A stretch of 64,000 bases of DNA. It comes from JAOARY01 sp045345765 (GTDB lineage: Bacteria > Bacillota > Clostridia > Peptostreptococcales > Peptostreptococcaceae). Location: assembly GCA_045345765.1 (NCBI GenBank), contig CP148265.1:1054001-1118000 (forward strand). The letters run 5' to 3'. The number at the start of each line of letters is the position of its first letter. Within the stretch, counting starts at the first letter, position 1. Below the pieces are notes generated by a model, which saw only the letters and a program-made list of their open reading frames with translations, was not told the DNA's origin and made no database searches. Below are positions 8,909-17,427 of the stretch, one piece after another. The translations under genes were made by a program, and so were the position numbers.

Positions 8909-10096
8909 TTATATAGTATTTTCAACAGTTAAATCATTTTTTAAGTTTTTTTTTAAAGATTTACGCCTTTGTTTTTGCTTATACATCTTATTATCAACTT
9001 CTCTTAATATATCTTCATAAGTTTTATGTCTTTTTTGATTAAAAATAGATGCACCTAAACTATATTTTATTTGATATGGTTTATTATTTCTATAATTAAA
9101 ACTCTCAAAATTTTCTTTAATTCTTTTTATAATCTTTCTAAGCTTTGTAATTTCATCTATATCTAATACAATCAAAAACTCATCACCTGCAAATCTAGCA
9201 ACTATATCTTTTGATTTTACTGATTTTTTTAATATATTAGCAGTTATAATAAGTGCTTGATCGCCTTCATCATGCCCATGTATATCATTTATATTCTTAA
9301 AATCATCCAAATCAATCATAATAACAGCAAACAAATTCTCTTTTGGTGATTTTTTTAATCTATAAATAATATATTCATCTACAAATTTTCTATTATATAT
9401 ATTTGTAAGATAATCTTTAGATACGGCTTTTAATTCTATATTTATATATAGTATAAGTATTCCAAGAGCAAAAAAACTCCATATATATATTATTCCACAA
9501 TAAAAAACTTGATACGAAACAACAGCTAATGGTAATACATCAGCTGATATAATAGATGTTCTAATTCTTTTGCTTAAATTTTTATTTTCTTTAAAAGTTA
9601 ATACTATACTATAGATTAATAATAGCGCATTAAAAAATACAATCAAAGGCACACCTTTGCCTCTAAAATAATTATTATTTTCATCAATAAAAAATACAAA
9701 ATTCTTATATTTTCCAAAGTGATTCATAGTAAGTATTATAAAAGTAAGAATAGATGGGATTATATAATAATAAGACCTCTTTATTAAACCTTCTTGATCA
9801 AAAAAAACTCTATAATCTAAATATATTGTAAAATATATAACTGGAAGAGTACTAAAAAAAATATAAATATAAAAAAGCATATAATATTGACTTCTTGATA
9901 TAATTAGTGGATATATCTTTACGTATTTTAATACAATCTCCAAAAAAAGCATAACAATATTAGAGCTAACTAAATATATTAATATCTTTTTATTTATAAA
10001 ATCTCTTTTCTTTTGTTTTAAAAAACTAGACATAACAATAAAAAGTATTATCATAGCAATTAAATCTGAATCTATATCTATAAAAAAATCATACAT
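8909..10096 (-). CDS. Membrane-bound diguanylate cyclase (GGDEF domain)
   Basis: 395 residues. Residues 1 to about 225 form seven or eight hydrophobic helices resembling a 7TM-type sensor. A GGDEF domain follows (YLTNIYNRKFVDEYI, DLDDFKNINDIHGHDEGDQAL). The active-site motif is RFAGDEFLIVLD (about residues 301-312), so the loop is AGDEF rather than GGDEF, a variant commonly found in active enzymes. It should make cyclic di-GMP from GTP at the membrane in response to an unknown signal. No RxxD inhibitory site is obvious just before the motif. It lies downstream of spo0M but is separated from it by a terminator, so it is probably its own unit. Confidence 0.9.
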   Translation of the reverse strand: MYDFFIDIDSDLIAMIILFIVMSSFLKQKKRDFINKKILIYLVSSNIVMLFLEIVLKYVKIYPLIISRSQYYMLFYIYIFFSTLPVIYFTIYLDYRVFFDQEGLIKRSYYYIIPSILTFIILTMNHFGKYKNFVFFIDENNNYFRGKGVPLIVFFNALLLIYSIVLTFKENKNLSKRIRTSIISADVLPLAVVSYQVFYCGIIYIWSFFALGILILYINIELKAVSKDYLTNIYNRKFVDEYIIYRLKKSPKENLFAVIMIDLDDFKNINDIHGHDEGDQALIITANILKKSVKSKDIVARFAGDEFLIVLDIDEITKLRKIIKRIKENFESFNYRNNKPYQIKYSLGASIFNQKRHKTYEDILREVDNKMYKQKQRRKSLKKNLKNDLTVENTI

Positions 10097-10123
10097 TCTA
10101 GGCTCCTTAGAAATAATAAAAAT

Positions 10124-10168
10124 AATAAAAAAATATAATGCAAGAAAAAAATTCTGACATTATATTTA
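10124..10168 (-). terminator. Terminator of spo0M
   Basis: A 10-bp stem (AAATATAATG / CATTATATTT on the plus strand). Read on the minus strand it is followed by TTTTTTATT. It lies between spo0M and the diguanylate cyclase gene. Confidence 0.65.
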
Positions 10169-10200
10169 TTCTCTTTTTTATGAATTTCTAACTAAAATTT

Positions 10201-10983
10201 TTATAAATTTCTATCTATTCTATCTTTGATAAGTGAAGCCACATAGTTAATATTATTTAAACTTTCATTTTCAATAAATATAGATGTTAATTTCTCATCT
10301 GTATTTGTCAATTCCATAAAGAAACCTCTTAACCCTTTTGCTTTTCTATCTATTTCAAATCTTATTAATATACCATCATCAGTTGATGAACTAACTATTT
10401 CAACCTCATTTAATCTTCCTCTATAAATAGAATTGGAACTTGGCTTAAATTCTATTTCTTGTATAAAATTATATCTGTGAGGTCTATTATTTGAATTTGT
10501 ATATTCATTATCTATTTCATTTATTCTAAAGCCTAAATGCTCTATAATCTCTATAACTCTTTGTAATTTTTCATTTGGAACTACTTTTATATAGTCCTTA
10601 TCACTTGGATCTATTGCACTTTTTATATCTAATGATGTTGACATCCAAGTTTGGAATCTCGAAGTTGATATTGGTGCATTATTTGATACTTTAAATTCAA
10701 AAGGAAAAGTCTTTATTTCCTTTGGATTTATAGTGATATTTGTATCTATCTTAAGTTCTTGTATTGTTTCACTTACCTTTATCGTCTTATCATCAGATTC
10801 TTTTTCACAAAGAGTATTTAATTTAAGATATACATTATCTATAACCCTCTTAACCTTACCACCTTTTATTTCTATAACACCCTCAATCAAATCACCTTGT
10901 CTTACCATATCATTTGAAAGTTTGGCATCAACCTTAGTTCCACCAAAGCCTAAACTATCCGTTAAATTATTAAAAAATCCCAT
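10201..10983 (-). CDS. spo0M: Spo0M-like sporulation-control protein
   Basis: 260 residues, close to the length of Bacillus Spo0M. The N-terminus (MGFFNNLTDSLGFGGTKVDAKL, read in two parts) and the arrestin-like beta fold with VRQGDLIEGVIEIKGGKV are family hallmarks. A conserved FPFEFKVSNNAPIS strand and a C-terminal IRFEIDRKAKGLRGFF segment follow. Spo0M is a cytoplasmic arrestin-like protein that affects sporulation and cell shape in Bacillus. Its precise function in clostridia is unknown. I chose the ATG at 10983 over an in-frame TTG one codon upstream because the AAGGAG site is better spaced. It is a single-gene unit with its own terminator. Confidence 0.88.
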   Translation of the reverse strand: MGFFNNLTDSLGFGGTKVDAKLSNDMVRQGDLIEGVIEIKGGKVKRVIDNVYLKLNTLCEKESDDKTIKVSETIQELKIDTNITINPKEIKTFPFEFKVSNNAPISTSRFQTWMSTSLDIKSAIDPSDKDYIKVVPNEKLQRVIEIIEHLGFRINEIDNEYTNSNNRPHRYNFIQEIEFKPSSNSIYRGRLNEVEIVSSSTDDGILIRFEIDRKAKGLRGFFMELTNTDEKLTSIFIENESLNNINYVASLIKDRIDRNL

Positions 10984-11123
10984 CAAAACACTCCTTATGC
11001 ATATTTCTATATTCTTTAATTTAATCTTTCTAAACTCTATTTTAACAAGAATTTTTTTATTTTATAATTTTTTTTAATTTTTAATCCAAAATGACTATAA
11101 AACTATAATTATAAAATTAAAAT

Positions 11124-12545
11124 TTAGAATAAAGGTGATATCAATCTAAATACTGATTGTTTTATCCTATTAAAATAATTCATATTTTCATAATAAGATA
11201 TATCTAATATTGTAGATTTTTTTACATCTTCATAAAAACTTTCTTTATATGATTTTGATAGATTTTCATCATACATAAATGCATTTACTTCAAAATTTAT
11301 CTTAAAAGACCTAATATCCATATTTGCACTTCCAATAGTTAATACTTCGTCATCCATTAAAATAGTCTTCGAATGTATAAAACCATCATATAAATAAACC
11401 GTAGCACCAATTAATATCAAATCTTTTAGATATGATAAACTCCCTAGATACACATATTCCTTATCTGGTTTTTTGGGAACCATGATTCTTAAATCTACAC
11501 CACTATAAATACATATTTTTAAAGCTTCCATAAAACTTTCATCGGGTATAAAATACGGTGTTTGGATGTATAAATAATTTTTAGCTAAATTAATCATCCT
11601 TATATAAGATAGTTTTATATTATCATTTATTTCATCTGGACCACTAGAAACTATTTGCATCTTTGTATCTCCATATTTTTTTTCATTTATTTTAAGATAT
11701 TTTAAGGCATCTTTTAATTCTTCTTTAGAAGCATGTCTATAATCTAATAAAAATCTCAATTCCATTAAAGTAACAGCACTACCTCTTATTTTAAGATGTG
11801 TATCTCTCCAAGGTGAGAGTTTTTCTTCCTTACCTAAATATTCATCTCCTACATTAATACCACCTAAATATCCAATATTAGAATCTATTATAACTAATTT
11901 TCTATGATTTCTGTAATTCGCTCTAAAACTTGTAGTCGACTTTAATGGTGAAAATTTATATACCTTTGCACCAGCATTTTTTAATCTTTTAAATAATTTT
12001 TCTGATGTAAAAAAACTTCCAAGTGCATCATAAACAATTTTTACATCAACACCTTCTTTTGCTTTTTTGGTAAGCAAATCAATTAATTTATTTCCAAGTT
12101 CATCATTATTAATTATAAAATAAATCATATGAATATATTCTTTTGCATTATTGATATCTTTAAACAATTCTTCGAATTTTTCATTACCATGATTAAATAT
12201 CTTTACTTCATTATCATTTGTACAAATTGAACTATTTGTTAAAAGATTTAGATGCATCAAAGTTTTATAATTATAATTTAGGGATTCTAAATTTTGTAAT
12301 TCTTCTAATTGCATTTTTGTGTTTTCATTTAATTTCTTTAACTCTTCTTTTTCTAATCTAAATATCTTTTTATTTAATAGTCCTCTTCCAATCAATAAAT
12401 ATAGTATAAATCCAAAAACAGGAATAAAAGTAAGAGTTAAAACCCATGCAATTGTATTTACTGGATTTCTTCTTTCCTTAAAAACTACTGTTCCTATGAA
12501 TATTATATTTAATAATATTATTATATTGCTTATAAATAATGGCAT
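11124..12545 (-). CDS. cls: Cardiolipin synthase (phospholipase D family)
   Basis: 473 residues, normal for bacterial Cls. Two N-terminal membrane helices (about 1-60, with the family motif RRNPVNTIAWVLTL) are followed by two phospholipase D domains. The HKD motifs are NYRNHRKLVIIDS (about residue 213) and FIHSKTILMDD (about residue 391), each followed by the GG or GSAN signature. The enzyme joins two phosphatidylglycerol molecules to cardiolipin plus glycerol at the inner face of the membrane. It is a single gene with a GGAGA-type site and no operon partner. Confidence 0.95.
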   Translation of the reverse strand: MPLFISNIIILLNIIFIGTVVFKERRNPVNTIAWVLTLTFIPVFGFILYLLIGRGLLNKKIFRLEKEELKKLNENTKMQLEELQNLESLNYNYKTLMHLNLLTNSSICTNDNEVKIFNHGNEKFEELFKDINNAKEYIHMIYFIINNDELGNKLIDLLTKKAKEGVDVKIVYDALGSFFTSEKLFKRLKNAGAKVYKFSPLKSTTSFRANYRNHRKLVIIDSNIGYLGGINVGDEYLGKEEKLSPWRDTHLKIRGSAVTLMELRFLLDYRHASKEELKDALKYLKINEKKYGDTKMQIVSSGPDEINDNIKLSYIRMINLAKNYLYIQTPYFIPDESFMEALKICIYSGVDLRIMVPKKPDKEYVYLGSLSYLKDLILIGATVYLYDGFIHSKTILMDDEVLTIGSANMDIRSFKINFEVNAFMYDENLSKSYKESFYEDVKKSTILDISYYENMNYFNRIKQSVFRLISPLF

Positions 12546-12651
12546 GCTACTTAAATCTCCTCTCTTAATTTTTATATAAAATCAAATAAATATATATTTT
12601 TAGTAAATATAATTGATATAAATATTAATTTTATAATATATTTTTTGTAAT

Positions 12652-12680
12652 AAAAAAACGAGTTATACTCGTTTTTTTAT
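12652..12680. terminator. Bidirectional terminator
   Basis: A 12-bp perfect stem AAAAAAACGAGT / ACTCGTTTTTTT with a three-base loop. It terminates the small lipoprotein gene, whose stop codon abuts it, and would also stop plus-strand transcription. Confidence 0.92.
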
Positions 12681-13039
12681 TACCCATTTTTAATTTCTTC
12701 TATGCCTTCTTTTATCTTATCTTTCAAAAATTCTAATTGTTTTTTTCTAAGCTCTTTTAAAACAAATGCTCTATCTACTTTTTTATTATAATAATTATCA
12801 AGCAGTTCATAAATCTTTAGATAATTATCCTCTTTATCATATTTTTTATAATCATCTAAAAAATCTTTTACATACTCTCTATTCCCATCCTTACTACCCT
12901 CTACATAAGTTTTTGCTGAATTTAAAAACTCTTCATATGATATTACATCTTTTATATTTTCTTTTTTACAAGCCACAAAAGACATTATAATCATCATAAA
13001 AACTAAAATTTTAATAATATTTTTTTTCAAAATAAACAC
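12680..13039 (-). CDS. Small lipoprotein of unknown function
   Basis: 119 residues. A lipoprotein signal peptide ends in SFVAC (lipobox, Cys24). The rest is highly charged and predicted helical, rich in Lys, Glu and Asp, with no recognisable domain. It lies just downstream of the P-type ATPase gene on the same strand (about 70 bases), so it could be co-transcribed, but no known metal-binding motif is visible. The ribosome site is AGAGGTG. Real gene status is supported by the clean lipobox, the start signal and the terminator at its end. Confidence 0.75.
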   Translation of the reverse strand: MFILKKNIIKILVFMMIIMSFVACKKENIKDVISYEEFLNSAKTYVEGSKDGNREYVKDFLDDYKKYDKEDNYLKIYELLDNYYNKKVDRAFVLKELRKKQLEFLKDKIKEGIEEIKNG

Positions 13040-13108
13040 CTCTAATAAATTTATAAAAAAATATATAAGCTATATTAAAATCATACAATTGTCTTTATCG
13101 GCTATTTT

Positions 13109-15436
13109 TTATTTTACTTTATATCTTAATATTCTACTCGCATTTAAAACGGCTATTAAAGCCACTCCAACATCAGCAAATACAGCTTCCCACATATTAG
13201 CCATTCCAAATGTTCCAAGTATCATAACTGCTATTTTAACTACAAATGCAAAAATTATATTTTGCCAAACTATTTTATTTGTGAATCTTGAAATATCTAT
13301 AGCTAGTGGAATTTTCAATAAATCATCATTCATCAAAACAATATCTGAAGCTTCTATTGCTGCATCCGAACCGACTCCACCCATTGAAAAACCTATATCA
13401 CTAAGCGCTAAAACAGGTGCATCATTTATTCCATCACCTACAAATACTAATTTTTCATTCTTTGATTTTAAATTATTTAATTCTTCAACTTTTTTAATTT
13501 TATCAGCTGGAAGAAGTTCATAATAAAATTCTTCTATTCCAAGCTCCTTAGAAACTTTTAATGCTTTTTGCTTTACATCCCCTGTAAGCATTATTATTTT
13601 TTTGATATTTAAATTCTTAAGATTTTTAATCATCTGTTTTGCATTTGATTTAATTTCATCTTCTATAATAATAGATCCTATTAAAATATCATTAAATGCG
13701 ATATAAACACAACTACCAAAATCTTTATTTCCATCATCCTTAAATTCTATATCAAATTTATTCATAAGTCTTTTATTTCCTGCTAATATTATATTGTCAT
13801 CTTTATCTATAGTTTTTACTCCATGACCTAGTATATCTTCATACTCATGTATTATACTTTCATCAACATTAGTTTTAAATTTTCTTATATATTCATTAAC
13901 TATAGATTTTCCAATAGGATGAGTTGTGTGAATTTCACAAATTGCAGCTAATTTTAATATATCATCTTTTGAAAAACTACTATCTAATGTATTTATTTCA
14001 CTAACTTTAAAATTACCATGAGTTAAAGTTCCTGTTTTATCAAATACTAAAATTGAAGCATCTTTTAAAGCTTCTAAATAATTTCCACCCTTTACTAATA
14101 TCCCATTTTTAGAAGCTCCACCAATTCCACCAAAGAAACTAAGTGGTATAGATACTACTAATGCACACGGACAAGAGACAACTAAAAATATAAGAGCTCT
14201 ATATATCCAAACCTTATGACTATATCCTAAAAATATTGGAATTATAGCAATCAAAGCTGCAACAAAAACAACTATCGGTGTATAATATCTTGAGAATTTA
14301 GTTATAAATTTCTCCGCATTTGCCTTTTTAGACCCTGCATTTTCAACCAAATCAAGAATTTTAGAAACAGTTGAGTTTGAAAATATTTCTTTTACTCTTA
14401 ATTTCACAAGTTTTTGTTTATTTATAAATCCACTTAAAACTTCATCATCTTCTTTTAGATATCTAAGCATTGATTCTCCTGTTAAATTAGAAGTATCAAA
14501 AGAGGACTCCCCTTCTATTAGTTCTCCATCTAAAGGCACTTTTTCTCCTGGCTTTACAACTATAATATCGTTAATTTTCACATCATAAGGTGATACTTTT
14601 TTTGTTCTTCCATCAATAATTAAATTTGCATAATCAGGTCTTATACTCATCAGGCTTTTAATTGAATCTCTTGATTTATTAACAGCTTTATCTTGAAAAT
14701 ACTCTCCAATTTTATAAAAAAGCATAACAGCAACAGCTTCAGGATATTCTCCAACTAAAAATGCACCTATACTTGCAATACTCATAAGGAAGTTCTCATC
14801 AAACACACTTCCTCTTAAAATATTTCTAATTGCCATTTTTAAAATATCTTTAGCCACAAGTATATAAGCTATAAAAAATACACTAAATTCAATTTTAAAT
14901 TCAAATTCAAAAACTAATCCTATTATAAATAAAATTGTACCAACTATGTTAAATAAAGCATTTTTATTTATAAGATTATTATATTTAAAATTTGATTTTT
15001 TTGATGACTTTGACTGCGTATCTCCACAACATCCATCATGATAATGATTGGTGTTCTCATTTGAATGATTGTGTGTATGAGAAGAATTACTGTGATTATG
15101 TTCATGCTCAAAATGATCATGATTATTCGATGATGAACAACAACTATCTACACACCCACCTTCCAAAACATTAAGATTAACTCTATGTCTATCAAATTTT
15201 TCGACTTGAACATGGGGTTCTATATCTAATATTATTTTTTTTACCTTATTAAAATATTCCTCAGTACAAGCATTTTCATCTAATAAAATTGATATTCTAC
15301 CTGTTGCGAAGTTTAAAGAGGCTTCCAAAACTTGATCTAAGGAATTTATCTTATCTTCGATTTTTCTCGCACAATTAGCACAAGCAACACCTATTATTTG
15401 AATATCTATTTTATTAGGTTTCTTTAAACTTTCCAT
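13109..15436 (-). CDS. cadA: Zn/Cd/Pb-exporting P1B-type ATPase (CadA/ZntA-like)
   Basis: 775 residues. A heavy-metal-associated domain comes first (GVACANC, Cys19 and Cys22). A long Cys/His-rich linker follows (about residues 93-145, starting CVDSCCSS, then clusters of HxH and a CCG). The ATPase core has the membrane metal site SCPCALVV (about 420), the phosphorylation site DKTGTLTHG (about 466), the HP motif in TTHPIGKS and GDGINDAPVLALSD. A CPC plus acidic and Cys-rich N-terminus points to divalent soft metals rather than copper. It pumps metal out using ATP. Regulation is visible as a promoter and an ArsR-type operator just upstream (separate entries). No arsR/cadC gene is adjacent. Confidence 0.93.
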   Translation of the reverse strand: MESLKKPNKIDIQIIGVACANCARKIEDKINSLDQVLEASLNFATGRISILLDENACTEEYFNKVKKIILDIEPHVQVEKFDRHRVNLNVLEGGCVDSCCSSSNNHDHFEHEHNHSNSSHTHNHSNENTNHYHDGCCGDTQSKSSKKSNFKYNNLINKNALFNIVGTILFIIGLVFEFEFKIEFSVFFIAYILVAKDILKMAIRNILRGSVFDENFLMSIASIGAFLVGEYPEAVAVMLFYKIGEYFQDKAVNKSRDSIKSLMSIRPDYANLIIDGRTKKVSPYDVKINDIIVVKPGEKVPLDGELIEGESSFDTSNLTGESMLRYLKEDDEVLSGFINKQKLVKLRVKEIFSNSTVSKILDLVENAGSKKANAEKFITKFSRYYTPIVVFVAALIAIIPIFLGYSHKVWIYRALIFLVVSCPCALVVSIPLSFFGGIGGASKNGILVKGGNYLEALKDASILVFDKTGTLTHGNFKVSEINTLDSSFSKDDILKLAAICEIHTTHPIGKSIVNEYIRKFKTNVDESIIHEYEDILGHGVKTIDKDDNIILAGNKRLMNKFDIEFKDDGNKDFGSCVYIAFNDILIGSIIIEDEIKSNAKQMIKNLKNLNIKKIIMLTGDVKQKALKVSKELGIEEFYYELLPADKIKKVEELNNLKSKNEKLVFVGDGINDAPVLALSDIGFSMGGVGSDAAIEASDIVLMNDDLLKIPLAIDISRFTNKIVWQNIIFAFVVKIAVMILGTFGMANMWEAVFADVGVALIAVLNASRILRYKVK

Positions 15437-15461
15437 AAAAAAACCTCCTAAATTTATTTTT

Positions 15462-15483
15462 CATATGAATACTTGTTCATATG
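15462..15483 (-). promoter_or_regulatory. ArsR/CzrA-type operator of the metal ATPase
   Basis: Perfect 8-base arms CATATGAA and TTCATATG around a 6-base spacer. This fits the TGAA-N6-TTCA core of zinc/cadmium ArsR-family (SmtB/CzrA/CadC) operators. It lies just downstream of the predicted transcription start, where a repressor would block elongation until metal binds. Confidence 0.8.
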
Positions 15484-15495
15484 TTTGTTAGTTTA

Positions 15496-15524
15496 ATTGT
15501 ATATTCAAAAGAAAAATTAATCAA
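15496..15524 (-). promoter_or_regulatory. Sigma-A promoter of the metal ATPase gene
   Basis: Read on the minus strand: TTGATT, a 17-base spacer, TACAAT. The expected start is near 15489, next to the palindromic operator. Confidence 0.75.
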
Positions 15525-15715
15525 TAGTTTTTACAAAATTTTTTATTTTTTGTTTTTTTATTTTTGTCGAATTTTAGATTATAAAAAGTTTCATCAAAAT
15601 TCTTAAAATATTGTAACTATGATTTTTTTATATTTTGTTTTAAAGTGAATATGTGAATTATAATTAATTTTTATAATTATTTAGGAAATCGATAAAAATA
15701 AATAGAGGTGATATT

Positions 15716-16453
15716 ATGAAAATCAAAAAATTTCTAATTTGTTCTATGGTATTTCTATTATCTTTAACAGGTTTAGCAAATGCCACTGAAATAGCAACAC
15801 CTAATGCTACACAAACTGTAAATGCTGAATATAAAATACTTATAAATGGTCTAGCTTTAGAAACAAATTATAAACCATATAAAAGTGATTCCACTATAAT
15901 GGTTCCACTTAAAGATATTGCAGTTAAATTTAATTACCAAGTTAATTGGAATAATTTCGCTAAAAGAATAGAGATGATAAATGGTAAATATACTACATCA
16001 GTTAAAGAAGGCGTTAATATTTATTATTTTAATCAAATTCCTCAAAGAGCACTTTCTAAAGCACCTGAAATAAAAAATGGAACAACTTATGTACCAGTTG
16101 AGTTTTTTAAAGACATATTAGGTTATAGTTACAAAGTAGATGCTAATAACAATATAAATATATATACAGCTCCATTTAACAAAACTGACATTGGAACTGC
16201 TATTAAATTTGATGGAGAAATTACTAATATAGAAAAAAGTAATAATGGTTATTATATGATTTTAGTTGGTTCAAGATTCAATGGAACAGTTCTTATGGTT
16301 GGTGGTCATACTACTATATCAGATGTAAATGGTAATATCATTGATGCTTCTACTTTAAAAGTTAATGACAAAATAATAGGCGAACATTCAAGAATAATGA
16401 CAATGAGTATTCCGCCACAATCTTCAGCTTTTAAAATAAGTCTAACTAACTAG
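15716..16453 (+). CDS. Secreted stalk-domain protein (copper amine oxidase N-terminal-like), member 1
   Basis: 245 residues with a Sec signal peptide (cleavage after GLANA). Residues about 38-150 are the copper-amine-oxidase N-terminal-like stalk domain, seen in paired motifs VPLKDIAVKFNYQVNWN and TTYVPVEFFKDILGYSYKV. This fold is a protein- or wall-associating module in clostridia. No oxidase catalytic domain is present. The C-terminal 80 residues form a second beta module ending in HSRIMTMSIPPQSSAFKI, which is shared with the third paralogue. It is the first of three tandem paralogues, each with its own start signal and terminator. The role is unknown, possibly surface-associated. Confidence 0.82.
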   Translation: MKIKKFLICSMVFLLSLTGLANATEIATPNATQTVNAEYKILINGLALETNYKPYKSDSTIMVPLKDIAVKFNYQVNWNNFAKRIEMINGKYTTSVKEGVNIYYFNQIPQRALSKAPEIKNGTTYVPVEFFKDILGYSYKVDANNNINIYTAPFNKTDIGTAIKFDGEITNIEKSNNGYYMILVGSRFNGTVLMVGGHTTISDVNGNIIDASTLKVNDKIIGEHSRIMTMSIPPQSSAFKISLTN

Positions 16454-16507
16454 AAATTACTGATAATTTAGTTCTATAAAGCATTACAAAAATAGAATTT
16501 TAATTAC

Positions 16508-16550
16508 AAAAAAGCTTTTAAGTAAATTTATTTATTTAAAGCTTTTTTTT
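16508..16550 (+). terminator. Terminator after stalk protein 1
   Basis: Stem AAAAAAGCTTTTAA / TTAAAAGCTTTTTT (with internal mismatches towards the loop) followed by a T8 run. Confidence 0.85.
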
Positions 16551-16675
16551 ATGTTAAAATTTTATTAGATAATGGTAATTTATTTTTACTAATAAAATAA
16601 AAAACTCCATAAAAAATCAATCTAGAACTTTAAATTTATTGATTAAAATTAAAATATTTTATCGGAGGTAATATA

Positions 16676-17230
16676 ATGAAATTTTTTAAGAATATATTTC
16701 TTAACTTGCTTTGCTTTAGTTTATTTGTAACACCATCATTTGCTAATATTAAAACCATCCCAAAATCAATAGATGAAATCAATAAAAATATAGAAGTTAA
16801 GCTTGAAGCTGCAAAATACAATATAGATGTTAATAAAAATCCTATAGATGATATTAATGTAGATAAATTAAATATACTTGTTAATTTCAAAGATTTAAAA
16901 CTTCAAAATAAAGCTTATCGAAAAGATACAACTATAATGTTTCCTCTAAAAGAGCTTGCTTCTGAATTTAATTTTAAAGTTAGTTGGAACAGTGATTTAC
17001 AAAAAGTCGAAGTTACAAAAGATGATTTTTATTCTAATTTAGAAGCCTATGTAAATAAATACACATTAAAATCAACTCATGAAGAAGTACTATCTTTAAT
17101 TTGCTATCCTGAAACTATAGATGGAATTATGTATGCACCTTTAGAGTTTTTTACACAAATATTAGATTTAAAATATGAAGTTTCTAGAAACAACACAATT
17201 TTATTTTACGATATCAAAACAAATGAATAA
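16676..17230 (+). CDS. Secreted stalk-domain protein, member 2 (short form)
   Basis: 184 residues with a signal peptide (cleavage after SFA). It contains only the stalk domain (FPLKELASEFNFKVSWN and IMYAPLEFFTQILDLKYEV) and lacks the C-terminal module with the HSxxMTMSxPPQ motif that its two neighbours have. It ends directly after the stalk domain. It could be a truncated paralogue or a specialised short form. The intact start signal (CGGAGG) and terminator suggest it is expressed. Function unknown. Confidence 0.78.
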   Translation: MKFFKNIFLNLLCFSLFVTPSFANIKTIPKSIDEINKNIEVKLEAAKYNIDVNKNPIDDINVDKLNILVNFKDLKLQNKAYRKDTTIMFPLKELASEFNFKVSWNSDLQKVEVTKDDFYSNLEAYVNKYTLKSTHEEVLSLICYPETIDGIMYAPLEFFTQILDLKYEVSRNNTILFYDIKTNE

Positions 17231-17244
17231 ATTATTATATGAAT

Positions 17245-17300
17245 AAAATGGGGCTGTCACATTAACATAAAAAATTATGTTGATGTGACAGTCCCATTTT
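17245..17300 (+). terminator. Terminator after stalk protein 2
   Basis: A long near-perfect stem (AAAATGGGGCTGTCACAT / ATGTGACAGTCCCATTTT, with one G-T mismatch) and an additional inner stem around a TTATG loop, followed by AAAATTTTA. Confidence 0.85.
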
Positions 17301-17427
17301 AAAATTTTATTTATATATATTTTTTATTTTTTTAGAAACTTTTTTTATTCTCAACCGTCTTAATTATGAACACAAAATAAAACGAAAATTTAATCAATTT
17401 TTTTTATAAATTTAAGAGGTGAATAAT

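Noticed and set aside
13089..13523. Plus-strand ORFs inside the metal ATPase, M20, stalk and kinase genes
   Set aside because: These are antisense shadows of long, well-supported genes, without their own ribosome sites or recognisable domains.
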